64,000 nucleotides of DNA from Bacteroidota bacterium (GTDB lineage Bacteria; Bacteroidota; Bacteroidia; Bacteroidales; P3), in contig JAEZKK010000018.1 of assembly GCA_023415495.1 (NCBI GenBank), forward strand, positions 1 through 64,000. The letters run 5' to 3'. The notes under the pieces were generated by a model. The model was not told where the DNA came from and did no database searches. It saw only the letters and a list, made by a program, of their open reading frames with translations. This document shows, piece by piece, positions 52,200-61,334 of the stretch (positions within the stretch are counted from its first letter, which is position 1; each line of letters starts with the position of its first letter). The position numbers and the translations under genes are program-made.

Positions 52200-52961
52200 A
52201 TGAGAAGAAAAATTGTAGCTGGTAATTGGAAGATGAATCTATCTTTCTCCCAAGCAGATGATTTGATTAATGAAATCATTGACAAATTAGAAGATATGGA
52301 ATTAGAAGAAGATAAAAGAGTTATTATCTGTCCTCCTTTCCCATATCTTGAACTTCTTTCAGATTCAACAGTAGATACACAAATCGACAATGGTGCTCAA
52401 AATGTGTCTGCATACAATAATGGAGCATATACTGGAGAGATTTCTTCAGAGATGCTTTCAGAATTAGAAATTGACTATTGTATAATAGGACATTCTGAAA
52501 GAAGAAAGTATTTCAATGAGTCTAATAAAGAGATTTCTGAAAAGCTTCAAAGATTATTGGAGAAAGAAATTACTCCAATTCTATGTGTAGGTGAAAGCCT
52601 TGAAGAAAGAGAAAGTGGAAAACATTTCGATGTAGTTAAAACTCAAATCGAAGAATCTTTATTAGTACATCCAATGGAAAATATTGATGATGTAATAATT
52701 GCTTATGAACCAGTATGGGCAATTGGTACAGGAGTTACTGCTACAAGTGAGCAAGCACAAGAAATGCACGCATTTATACGTTCATTATTAAGAGAAAAAC
52801 ATGGAGAAGAGTTCGCTGATGGAATTTCTATTCTATATGGTGGATCTTGTAATGCAAAGAATGCAAAAGAATTATTCTCAAATCCGGATGTTGATGGAGG
52901 ATTAATTGGTGGAGCTGCTCTAAAGGCAGATGACTTTATTGCAATTATAAAATCTTTATAA
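52200..52961 (+). CDS. tpiA: Triose-phosphate isomerase
   Basis: Interconverts dihydroxyacetone phosphate and glyceraldehyde 3-phosphate. VAGNWKMNLS holds the active-site Asn-Lys, CIIGHSERRKYF the catalytic His, AYEPVWAIGTGVTAT the catalytic Glu and start of the flexible loop, and LYGGSCNAKNA the phosphate site. At 253 residues it is standard. Its stop codon directly abuts the prmA start, so the pair is co-translated. Confidence 0.97.
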   Translation: MRRKIVAGNWKMNLSFSQADDLINEIIDKLEDMELEEDKRVIICPPFPYLELLSDSTVDTQIDNGAQNVSAYNNGAYTGEISSEMLSELEIDYCIIGHSERRKYFNESNKEISEKLQRLLEKEITPILCVGESLEERESGKHFDVVKTQIEESLLVHPMENIDDVIIAYEPVWAIGTGVTATSEQAQEMHAFIRSLLREKHGEEFADGISILYGGSCNAKNAKELFSNPDVDGGLIGGAALKADDFIAIIKSL

Positions 52962-53804
52962 ATGAATTATATCGAGATTAAATTTAAGATTGATCAGGTT
53001 GCGGAATATTTCGATATTCTGCAATCTGATTTATGTGATATTGGCTTTGAAAGTTTTCAAGACGTGGAAGATGGTTTCTTAGCCTATTGTCCAGAAAAAG
53101 ATTTCTCTCAAAACGAATTAGATAATCTAATACAAGTGTTTTTGGAGAATAATCCAAGTGTTGAAATAGAAACAGAGGAAAAACTTATTGAAGATCAAAA
53201 TTGGAATGAGGAATGGGAGAAGTCATATCCTGCAGTTTTGATAGACGATTATTGTTATGTTCATGCTCCTTTTCATGATAAGAAACAAGATATTCAATTT
53301 AACATTGAGATTGCTCCAAAGATGTCTTTCGGAACAGCTCACCATCCAACAACATTCCAAATAATAAGTCTTCTAAAAGAAGAAGACTTAACTAATAAGG
53401 ATGTAATGGATATGGGAAGCGGTACGGGGGTTTTAGCAATTCTTTCTAAGCTTAAAGGTGCTAATTATGTAGAGGCTATTGATAATGATACTTGGGCTTA
53501 TGAAAACGCTAAAGAGAATGTCGAGTGTAATATGGTTGATATAACAGTAAGGCTTGGAGATGCAGGTAGTTTAGATAGGAAATACGATGTGTTTATTGCA
53601 AATATAAACCGTAATATATTATTAAGAGATATAAAGATATATTCTAATTACACTCTTGATAATGGTCTTTTAATCTTAAGTGGCTTCTATACTGAGGATA
53701 ATGATTTAATAATAAAAGAAGCTAATAAATATGGTTTTGAATTAATCAAAGCTATTTCTAATTCTAAAGAAAATTGGTCAGCTTTAAAACTGAAAAAAAT
53801 ATAA
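52962..53804 (+). CDS. prmA: Ribosomal protein L11 methyltransferase
   Basis: Trimethylates ribosomal protein L11. N-terminal recognition domain (residues 1-90), then NWNEEWEKSYPAVLIDD, FGTAHHPTTFQII, and the SAM-binding VMDMGSGTGVLAILSKLKGA with AIDNDTWAYENAKENVECN and FIANINRNILL (NIxxN motif). 280 residues. Zero-base gap after tpiA and one base before the next gene. Confidence 0.94.
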   Translation: MNYIEIKFKIDQVAEYFDILQSDLCDIGFESFQDVEDGFLAYCPEKDFSQNELDNLIQVFLENNPSVEIETEEKLIEDQNWNEEWEKSYPAVLIDDYCYVHAPFHDKKQDIQFNIEIAPKMSFGTAHHPTTFQIISLLKEEDLTNKDVMDMGSGTGVLAILSKLKGANYVEAIDNDTWAYENAKENVECNMVDITVRLGDAGSLDRKYDVFIANINRNILLRDIKIYSNYTLDNGLLILSGFYTEDNDLIIKEANKYGFELIKAISNSKENWSALKLKKI

Positions 53805-53805
53805 T

Positions 53806-56800
53806 ATGATATACAAGAGGATAATTAGTTTTGCATTTTTTCTTATAATAATATCTGGCTCTATCTTTTCTCAAGGTAGGTTTAAATCCTTTAGTGGGGA
53901 TATGGATGATTATATTAATGAACTTACAGAATTCTATAAGAGTGACGTTAATATGAAAAAGGATGCTCAAAAGGAGTATGAGGAATTGATATTTAAATAT
54001 ACTGAGGTTTGGAATTCCTTACCACTTCAGCAGAAGAAGGATGTTATCAACCTATCTAACCAAATGTTAGCTAAAAGAGTGAGACCATTACCAGGGTTTT
54101 ATGAATTTATTCAGACACAGTTAGGATTTGCAAAATATAATTATACTCCAGAGAATTTCAATCAATGGTTTAAGGGTATGGATTGGATATTAAAGAATTC
54201 CACAATAGGTAACTTTAATAATGCAATTACATCTTCCAATAATCTAATTAATAATAATTCTCTTTACACTTCAAGAACAATTAACTGGAGCTTTAAGAAT
54301 GGTAATTTTACTATTAGAATTGATACCCTAAAAGGAGTCTATGCTGATTTTTCTCAAATTGATTTAACATATTCTTCACAAAAAGATTTTAATACCATAT
54401 ACGAAACTAAAGGAAGGTTTTATATTGCTGACCAGATATTCGAGGGAAAAGGAGGAAAGATAGATTGGACAAGAGCAGAGCTACCTAAGGATATGGTTTA
54501 TGCAGAACTTTCCGATTATATTGTATCATTAAAAAGAGCAGCAATAAGTGCTGATAGCGTAAAATTCACAAATAAAGAATACTTCCAATACAAATTAATT
54601 GGGAGATTAGAAGATGTATGTTCGGATAAGGTAGGGGAGGCAAATTTCCCAAAGTTTACTTCATATAAGAGAGAAGAGATTATAAAGAATGTTTTCCCTA
54701 ATGTAGATTATGTAGGAGGTTTTACTCAACAAGGAGGAAAATTTCTTGGAACAGGTGATGCAATTGAGCCAGCTTCTCTTGTATTTAAAAAAGATGATAA
54801 AGTGTTTTGTAGGGCAAAGGCAATTGTCCATCCTTTCTCAAGAGATGGTATAACAACTAAGGATTGTCAGATAACCTTCTATATAAATAGTGATTCAATT
54901 TATCATCCAGGTATATTGATGAAGTATAATAAAAGCTCTCAAGAAATAGCTTGTATAGATAATAGAGAGGGAATTTCTGGAAGCCCTTGGGTCGATTCTT
55001 ACCACTCAATAGATATTTACACCGAAGCTGTATATACTAATATAAATTCTAAAGAATTTGAGTTTGGCTCAATTAAAAGTCCTACTAATGCAGTCTCCTT
55101 TGCATCCTTTGAATCTAATAATTATTACACACTTGCAAAATGGGAAAAGCTACAAGGAATAAATGATATAAACCCTTTATATAGAATAAAAGCATTTACA
55201 GATAGATTCAACAAACAAAATATTCCAGTTAGAGAATTTTCGAGATTCTTAAATGTAGATGAGGCTCAAGCTGAAGTATTATTAATGAATTTAGCTATAA
55301 ACGGGTTTATATCTTATGAAGCTTATAGAAAAATGGCATTTGTTAAGCCTAAACTCTATGATTATATTTTAGCTAATAATAAGAAAAAGGATTATGATAA
55401 TATTCGTTTAGTATCTTCAGTTAAAGGAGGAGTTAATGCTGTATTAGATATAGAAACAATGGATTTAAAGCTAAATGGGATAGAACGTTTTGCTTTGAGT
55501 GAAAAGCATTTTGTAAATATAGCTCCAATAAATGGAGAGATATTAATGAAAAAGAATAGAAGTTTTGCTTTTGACGGACGGTTATTAGCTGGAAGAGTAA
55601 ATTTAGGAGGAAGAGATTGCTTCTTTGATTATGAGAATTTCAAACTAACCCTTCCAGCTATTGATTCACTTGCTTTCTATGTGCCACTTTATGAAGATAC
55701 AACAAAGTTAGTTAATGTTCAAACCCCAATACATAATCTAAATGTTGAGATATTAATCGATGCTCCAAATAATAAGAGTAGTATAAAAGATATTCCTGGC
55801 TATCCTGTATTATCTTCTTTAAAAGATTCATACGTTTATTATGATAATCCAAAAATACAAAATGGAGTTTATTCCAGAGAGAAATTCTATTATCAGGTTA
55901 AGCCTTTTAAACTTACTTCATTAATGAGCTTTAAGACCGATAGTATTGAATTTGCTGGATCATTAAAATCAGCTGGGATTTTCCCCGATATAAATGTACC
56001 ATTAAAGGTGATGAGAGATTATTCTCTTGGATTTATTACAAATACTCCAAAAAGTGGATTTGATGCATACGGAGGTAAGGGGAGATTTTATAATAGAGTG
56101 GATTTAAGTTTGCAAGGTTTGCTTGGAGCTGGTAGTTTAGATTATATTGCTTCAAATTCTCAAAGTAAACTTTATGTGTTTATGCCAGACTCAATGAATG
56201 CGGTAACTGATAGGTTTATTACAAAATCAACGATTATTGGTTCAGGAGAATTTCCAGATGTAAATAACACTAAGACAATTCAAAGATGGTATCCATATCA
56301 AGACTATATGATTGTGGGACAAATGGCAGAAGAATTTGCAATGTATGGTAGTGAGGCAACTCATAATGGTTATCTGAGAGTTAGCCCTTATGGTTTAAGA
56401 GGAAATGGAATAAACAAAGCAAACGAAATGATAGTTGAAAGCAAGAATTTCAATTATAAGCAAGATTACTTTATTTCCGATACATCTAATTTTACTTTGA
56501 AAACATTGAATAATCAGGAAATTGCATTTAAAGCAAACGAGGTAAAGAGTAACGTAAGCTTTAAAAACAGAAAGGGAGACTTTACATCATTGGATGGAGT
56601 GAAGTTATGTGATTTAACCTATATGCAGTATAATTGTTATGTAGATAAATACACTTGGGATTTCGATACAAAAGAATTAGCATTCCTTGATTCTCAAAGC
56701 TTAAAGGATGGAGGAATGGGAGCTAAACCAATTAAAGAATTAGTAGATTTAGAACAACCAGGAGTAAAACTAACTTCCACAAATCCACTGCAAAAGAATC

Positions 56801-58293
56801 TTAGCTTTAATTCAATTCAACCATTATTGAGTTTAAAAGATAATAAGCTTACAGCTAACCAAGTATTTATTATTAAATCAGCTGACGCAGGAATTAAGCC
56901 AGAGAATAATAGAGTGGTGATAAGACCGGGGGCACAAATGGATACAATAGAAAAGGCTGAAATATTATTTGATATAGAGACTAAAAATCATTTAGTTTAT
57001 AATTCAAGAGTTTCTGTTTTTTCTTCTGAGTTCTATTCAGCTAATGGTTATATCGACTATGTGGATGAAAACAAGAAGAAACATTCTATATTCCTAAATA
57101 AGATATTCCCTGAACAAAAGATCACAAAGGCAAGTGGAGTGATTGAAAAAGATTACCCATTAGAACTTAGCTCACATTTCAATTATTATGGGAATATAAA
57201 TATAGCTCCTAAGGATACTAATTATTTCTATGATGGATATGTAAGTCTTACTCATAATTGTGCAACAGAATTAGCTTGGATGAAATTCCAATCTCAAATA
57301 AATCCATTAGGTATATATATTCCAATTACTAAGGCTCCTATTTCGGATGATGGACAAAGGATAACTTCATCAATACTTTATAATGAAAAGAATCTCGAGC
57401 CAAAAACAGCTTTTTTAACTAAAGACAATGAATCAAATGCATTTATTACTGTTGATGGATTCCTAACATATAATAAGAATTCTAACCAATATGTTATAGC
57501 ATCTATGGATAAGCATGAAGATATGAAGAGTTCGCTTGAGTCTTTTATATCTTTTGATAAGAGTACTTGTCAAACAATAGCTAAGGGTAAGATTAATATT
57601 GGAATGAGCAATCAAGGAGTATTGACAACCGATAATTATGGAGAAATTAAAGCAAATAACTCTGACCAAACTGCTACAATGTCAATGAGCTTCGGTATTA
57701 AATTTCCTTTTTCTGAAAAAGCATTAGATTTTATGGGAGTTGAGATATATGAAGATTTAAATCTTGGAGCAATTGAATTAGAAAACTCAAGATATCAAGA
57801 ATACCTATTAAGCAAATCTCCAGAAAAGGGACAAGACTTATATGATGATTTGCTAACAACTGGAGAATGGAAGACTATTCCAAAAGAATTGGATTATACT
57901 CTTTTCTTTACTAATGTTAATTTCCAATGGGACCCTGTTTTCCGTTCATACGTTTCATACGGAGATTTAGAGATAGCAATAATAGGGAAGTATCAAGTAA
58001 ATAAGAAAATAAGAGCTAAGATAGAATTGATTAAAACTTCAATTTCACATGAGTTTAGAATCTATCTTGAACAAAATCTTAACTCATGGTATTTCTTCAC
58101 TTATAATGGCTCAGCAATGAGTGCTATTAGCTCTAATGAGATTTTTAACGATTATATAAAAGAAGTTCCTAATAAGGATAGGGAATTTAAAGGAAGCGAT
58201 AATAAGATTTTTACTTATAGGCTTGCAACACCTAATGAGAAAAGAAATTTTATTACCAAGCTTCAAAAGATTGATTTAGAGAATAACGAATAG
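53806..58293 (+). CDS. Large exported protein of unknown function
   Basis: A 1495-residue protein with a signal peptide (KRIISFAFFLIIISGSIFSQG). I do not recognise domains. Visible traits: an N-terminal helical part (FYKSDVNMKKDAQKEYEELIFKY), long beta-rich stretches with repeated filter-like phrases (VYSREKFYYQVKPFKLTSL, YAELSDYIVSL, YVDKYTWDFDTKELAF), no cysteine-rich regions and no C-terminal type IX signal. Beta-solenoid sequence of this sort resembles LptD/AsmA-like or large periplasmic proteins, but that is only an impression. It follows prmA by one base and precedes plsY by 25 bp, so it is fixed in a core metabolic operon. Confidence 0.75.
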   Translation: MIYKRIISFAFFLIIISGSIFSQGRFKSFSGDMDDYINELTEFYKSDVNMKKDAQKEYEELIFKYTEVWNSLPLQQKKDVINLSNQMLAKRVRPLPGFYEFIQTQLGFAKYNYTPENFNQWFKGMDWILKNSTIGNFNNAITSSNNLINNNSLYTSRTINWSFKNGNFTIRIDTLKGVYADFSQIDLTYSSQKDFNTIYETKGRFYIADQIFEGKGGKIDWTRAELPKDMVYAELSDYIVSLKRAAISADSVKFTNKEYFQYKLIGRLEDVCSDKVGEANFPKFTSYKREEIIKNVFPNVDYVGGFTQQGGKFLGTGDAIEPASLVFKKDDKVFCRAKAIVHPFSRDGITTKDCQITFYINSDSIYHPGILMKYNKSSQEIACIDNREGISGSPWVDSYHSIDIYTEAVYTNINSKEFEFGSIKSPTNAVSFASFESNNYYTLAKWEKLQGINDINPLYRIKAFTDRFNKQNIPVREFSRFLNVDEAQAEVLLMNLAINGFISYEAYRKMAFVKPKLYDYILANNKKKDYDNIRLVSSVKGGVNAVLDIETMDLKLNGIERFALSEKHFVNIAPINGEILMKKNRSFAFDGRLLAGRVNLGGRDCFFDYENFKLTLPAIDSLAFYVPLYEDTTKLVNVQTPIHNLNVEILIDAPNNKSSIKDIPGYPVLSSLKDSYVYYDNPKIQNGVYSREKFYYQVKPFKLTSLMSFKTDSIEFAGSLKSAGIFPDINVPLKVMRDYSLGFITNTPKSGFDAYGGKGRFYNRVDLSLQGLLGAGSLDYIASNSQSKLYVFMPDSMNAVTDRFITKSTIIGSGEFPDVNNTKTIQRWYPYQDYMIVGQMAEEFAMYGSEATHNGYLRVSPYGLRGNGINKANEMIVESKNFNYKQDYFISDTSNFTLKTLNNQEIAFKANEVKSNVSFKNRKGDFTSLDGVKLCDLTYMQYNCYVDKYTWDFDTKELAFLDSQSLKDGGMGAKPIKELVDLEQPGVKLTSTNPLQKNLSFNSIQPLLSLKDNKLTANQVFIIKSADAGIKPENNRVVIRPGAQMDTIEKAEILFDIETKNHLVYNSRVSVFSSEFYSANGYIDYVDENKKKHSIFLNKIFPEQKITKASGVIEKDYPLELSSHFNYYGNINIAPKDTNYFYDGYVSLTHNCATELAWMKFQSQINPLGIYIPITKAPISDDGQRITSSILYNEKNLEPKTAFLTKDNESNAFITVDGFLTYNKNSNQYVIASMDKHEDMKSSLESFISFDKSTCQTIAKGKINIGMSNQGVLTTDNYGEIKANNSDQTATMSMSFGIKFPFSEKALDFMGVEIYEDLNLGAIELENSRYQEYLLSKSPEKGQDLYDDLLTTGEWKTIPKELDYTLFFTNVNFQWDPVFRSYVSYGDLEIAIIGKYQVNKKIRAKIELIKTSISHEFRIYLEQNLNSWYFFTYNGSAMSAISSNEIFNDYIKEVPNKDREFKGSDNKIFTYRLATPNEKRNFITKLQKIDLENNE

Positions 58294-58318
58294 CTAAATA
58301 ATTTAAACTTATAAGACT

Positions 58319-59005
58319 ATGATGATGACTTTTTTAGATTACTCACTTTTAGTAATAGGAGGAATATTGGCCTATATAGTAGGCTCAATCCCTTCTTCAG
58401 TTTGGGTGGGTAGAAGATTTTATGGAATAGATGTTAGAGAGAAAGGGAGTAAGAATGCTGGAGCTACCAATACTATTAGAGTTCTTGGACTACTACCAGG
58501 AATATTTGTACTTTTTGTGGATACTCTTAAAGGATGGTTTGCTGTTTACCTAGCAAACTTCTTTGGACGTTTCTATACTGATATTTGGGGAATGATAACA
58601 GGAGCCGAATACTTAACTTATTTCAAATTAGTATTAGGTGTGTTAGCCGTAATTGGGCATGCTCTTCCTGTTTTTGCAGGTTTTAAAGGTGGTAAAGGAG
58701 TTGCTACAATGTTAGGTGTAATTATTGGAATCTTTAATCCATTACTACCATTAATCTTAGGGGTATTCCTTTTTACTTTTATTACTTCAAAATACATTTC
58801 TCTTTCTTCAATCCTTGCCGCAATATCTTTCCCAATCTTCTATATAACTTGCGGACATTGGCTTAACTATCAAACTTACCCAATATTAATTGGTTTTACT
58901 ATTTTTGTATCCTTATTTATCCTCTATACTCATAGAAAGAATATTATAAGGTTGAAGAATAATGAAGAACCTAAGTTTACTTTTAAAAAGACAATTGATG
59001 AATAA
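58319..59005 (+). CDS. plsY: Glycerol-3-phosphate acyltransferase PlsY
   Basis: Transfers acyl groups from acyl phosphate to glycerol 3-phosphate in the inner membrane, the first step of phospholipid synthesis. The three PlsY motifs are present: GSIPSSVWVGRRFYGIDVREKGSKNAGATNTIRVLG, GHALPVFAGFKGGKGVATMLG, and the C-terminal LFILYTHRKNIIRL. Five to six helices, 228 residues. Three consecutive ATGs open the frame (58319, 58322, 58325); the first is listed. It follows the 1495-residue gene and precedes the M3 peptidase. Confidence 0.94.
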   Translation: MMMTFLDYSLLVIGGILAYIVGSIPSSVWVGRRFYGIDVREKGSKNAGATNTIRVLGLLPGIFVLFVDTLKGWFAVYLANFFGRFYTDIWGMITGAEYLTYFKLVLGVLAVIGHALPVFAGFKGGKGVATMLGVIIGIFNPLLPLILGVFLFTFITSKYISLSSILAAISFPIFYITCGHWLNYQTYPILIGFTIFVSLFILYTHRKNIIRLKNNEEPKFTFKKTIDE

Positions 59006-59029
59006 ACAAACAAATAATTAAATATTAAA

Positions 59030-61135
59030 ATGAAAAAAACACTATTTACTATGCTATCTGTAATAACATTATTATCAGGTTGCACCAAGGGAGATTTAAA
59101 AGATAATCCTCTTGTTAAGGAATGGAATACCCCTTTTGGTACACCTCCTTTCGAGTTAATCGAATCGAAACATTATCTTCCTGCTTTTGAAGAAGGAATT
59201 AAACAACATTCAAAAGAGATTGAGGATATTATCAATAATAAGGAAGAGGCTAATTTTGAAAATACAATAGCAGCATTTGACTTTAGTGGACAGCTATTAG
59301 CAAAGGTTTCAGGAGTATTCTTCAATATGACAGCTGCAAAAACAGATGCAGATATACAAGCTATCGAAGAAAAAGTAGGACCAATGATGTCATCACATAA
59401 CGATGAGGTTCTTATGAATAATAAACTATTCGAGAGAGTAAAGAAGGTTTATGACAATAAAGACAAAGAAAATCTTAATCAAGAACAAAAGGCATTATTA
59501 GAGAAAACGTATAAGAAATTTGTTCGCTCTGGAGCCTTATTAGATAATGAAAAACAATCAAAACTAAAGGAAGTAAACAAAGAGATTACTGCTTTAGAAT
59601 CTAAGTTTGTATCTAATTTGCTTAAAGAAACCAAATCTTATGAATTAGTTGTTGATAAGGAAGAAGACCTAAAAGGTTTGCCAGAATGGTTGATAGCCTC
59701 TGCTAAGGAAACAGCTAAGAATAATAAAAAAGACGGTAAATGGGTATTTACACTTGATAATCCTTCAGTTTTCCCTTTTATTACATACGCTGAAAATAGA
59801 GATTTGAGAAAAGAAATCTTCAATGCAAGAATAAATAGAGGAAATAATGGAAATGAAAACGATAATAAGGAAATTATAACTAAGATAGTTAATCTAAGAG
59901 CTACTAAAGCTGAGCTTTTAGGATATAAAACCTTTGCTGATTATGTACTTGAGGAAAGAATGAATAAAACTCCAGGTGAGGTTTATAAGTTACTCGAAGG
60001 ACTATTGGCTTATTCTATTCCAGCAGCACAAAAGGATGCTAAAGAATTGCAAGCATTATTAGAAAAAGATCATAAGGGAGAAACTCTTGAGGCTTGGGAT
60101 TGGTTCTATTATTCAGAAAAGCTAAAACAAAAGAAGTTTAATTTCAATGAAGAAGAAACAAGACCTTATTTTGAGATAAATAATGTACGTCAAGGATGTT
60201 TCGATGTATTGACAAAACTTTTCGGAGTAACATTTACACAAAGAGATGATATAGCAGTTTACGAAAAAGACGTAACAGTATTTGAATGTAAGAACGAAAA
60301 AGGAGAGCATTTAGGAATTATGTATTGGGACCCATTCACAAGAGCTTCAAAGGTTGGTGGTGCTTGGTGTAATTCTTATCGAGAACAATATGTATATAAC
60401 GATAAAAAAGTAACCCCAATCATTACCGTATGCTTCAATTACGCAAAATCACCTTCTGGTAGAACAACCCTAACAGCAGAAGAAGCCTCAACAGTATTCC
60501 ATGAAATGGGACATGCAATCCATTGTCTATTATCAGACTGTCAATATGTTTCTACCTCTGGCACTTCAGTTCCAAGAGATTTTGTAGAATTACCTTCTCA
60601 AATACTTGAACATTGGTGTTCTAAACCAGAGGTATTGAAAATGTATGCTAAGAATGAAAAGGGAGAAGTAATTCCTGATGTATTGATTAAGAAAATAGAA
60701 AGCGTAGGAGCTTTCAATGCTGGTTTTTCTATGAGTGAGCGTTTTGCAGCAGCTTATTTGGATATGGAATATCACGTAATAGGTTCAAAAGATGAGATAA
60801 AAGATGTCCTTGCATTTGAAAAGAAGGCTATGGACAAGATAGGACTTATCTCTCAAATCCCACCAAGATATCGTTCTACCTATTTCTCACATGTGTTTGG
60901 AGGAGGATATGCAGTTGGATATTACTCTTATGTATGGAGCGAAGTATTAGATGCAGATGCTTTCCAAGCCTTTGAAGAAACAGGCAATATATTCGACAAA
61001 GCAACAGCAGACCGTTTTAAGAATGAAATACTTTCAAAAGGTTCTACAAGAGATGCAATGGATATGTACAAAAGCTTTAGAGGGAAAGCCCCAAGCATAG
61101 AAGCAGTTCTAAAGAATAACGGAATGAAAAACTAA
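59030..61135 (+). CDS. M3 family zinc metallopeptidase (oligopeptidase/Dcp-like lipoprotein)
   Basis: A 701-residue peptidase. LFTMLSVITLLSGC is a lipobox, so it is probably tethered to the envelope. Active site FHEMGHAIH (H491-E-x2-H495) binds zinc; FVELPSQILEHW supplies the third ligand. N-terminal EWNTPFGTPPFELIESKHYLPAFEEGI and the late YFSHVFGGGYAVGYYSYVWSEVLDADAF are typical of dipeptidyl carboxypeptidase/oligopeptidase A enzymes. Likely trims imported peptides, in keeping with the S46 peptidase in this window. The terminator at 61175 ends the long operon. Confidence 0.93.
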   Translation: MKKTLFTMLSVITLLSGCTKGDLKDNPLVKEWNTPFGTPPFELIESKHYLPAFEEGIKQHSKEIEDIINNKEEANFENTIAAFDFSGQLLAKVSGVFFNMTAAKTDADIQAIEEKVGPMMSSHNDEVLMNNKLFERVKKVYDNKDKENLNQEQKALLEKTYKKFVRSGALLDNEKQSKLKEVNKEITALESKFVSNLLKETKSYELVVDKEEDLKGLPEWLIASAKETAKNNKKDGKWVFTLDNPSVFPFITYAENRDLRKEIFNARINRGNNGNENDNKEIITKIVNLRATKAELLGYKTFADYVLEERMNKTPGEVYKLLEGLLAYSIPAAQKDAKELQALLEKDHKGETLEAWDWFYYSEKLKQKKFNFNEEETRPYFEINNVRQGCFDVLTKLFGVTFTQRDDIAVYEKDVTVFECKNEKGEHLGIMYWDPFTRASKVGGAWCNSYREQYVYNDKKVTPIITVCFNYAKSPSGRTTLTAEEASTVFHEMGHAIHCLLSDCQYVSTSGTSVPRDFVELPSQILEHWCSKPEVLKMYAKNEKGEVIPDVLIKKIESVGAFNAGFSMSERFAAAYLDMEYHVIGSKDEIKDVLAFEKKAMDKIGLISQIPPRYRSTYFSHVFGGGYAVGYYSYVWSEVLDADAFQAFEETGNIFDKATADRFKNEILSKGSTRDAMDMYKSFRGKAPSIEAVLKNNGMKN

Positions 61136-61174
61136 GTCTTAAATACAAAAATATAGACTATTCTAAAAATAGAC

Positions 61175-61210
61175 CTAAGAGATAGTTTTCTATCTCTTAG
61201 ATCTGTTTTA
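61175..61210 (+). terminator. Terminator after the M3 peptidase
   Basis: CTAAGAGATAG (61175-61185) pairs perfectly with CTATCTCTTAG (61190-61200) across TTTT, then CTGTTTTA. The stem sequence is the same as the core of the 21-bp array at 36537-36641. Confidence 0.75.
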
Positions 61211-61334
61211 TTGAATAAATTAATAATAATTGATTGATAATTATACTTAAGACAATCATAATATTAGAGTAGCCAATTTAGCAATAAGCATTACAAAAAA
61301 ATAGTTGGATGTTAGATAAAAATAAAAACTTGAT

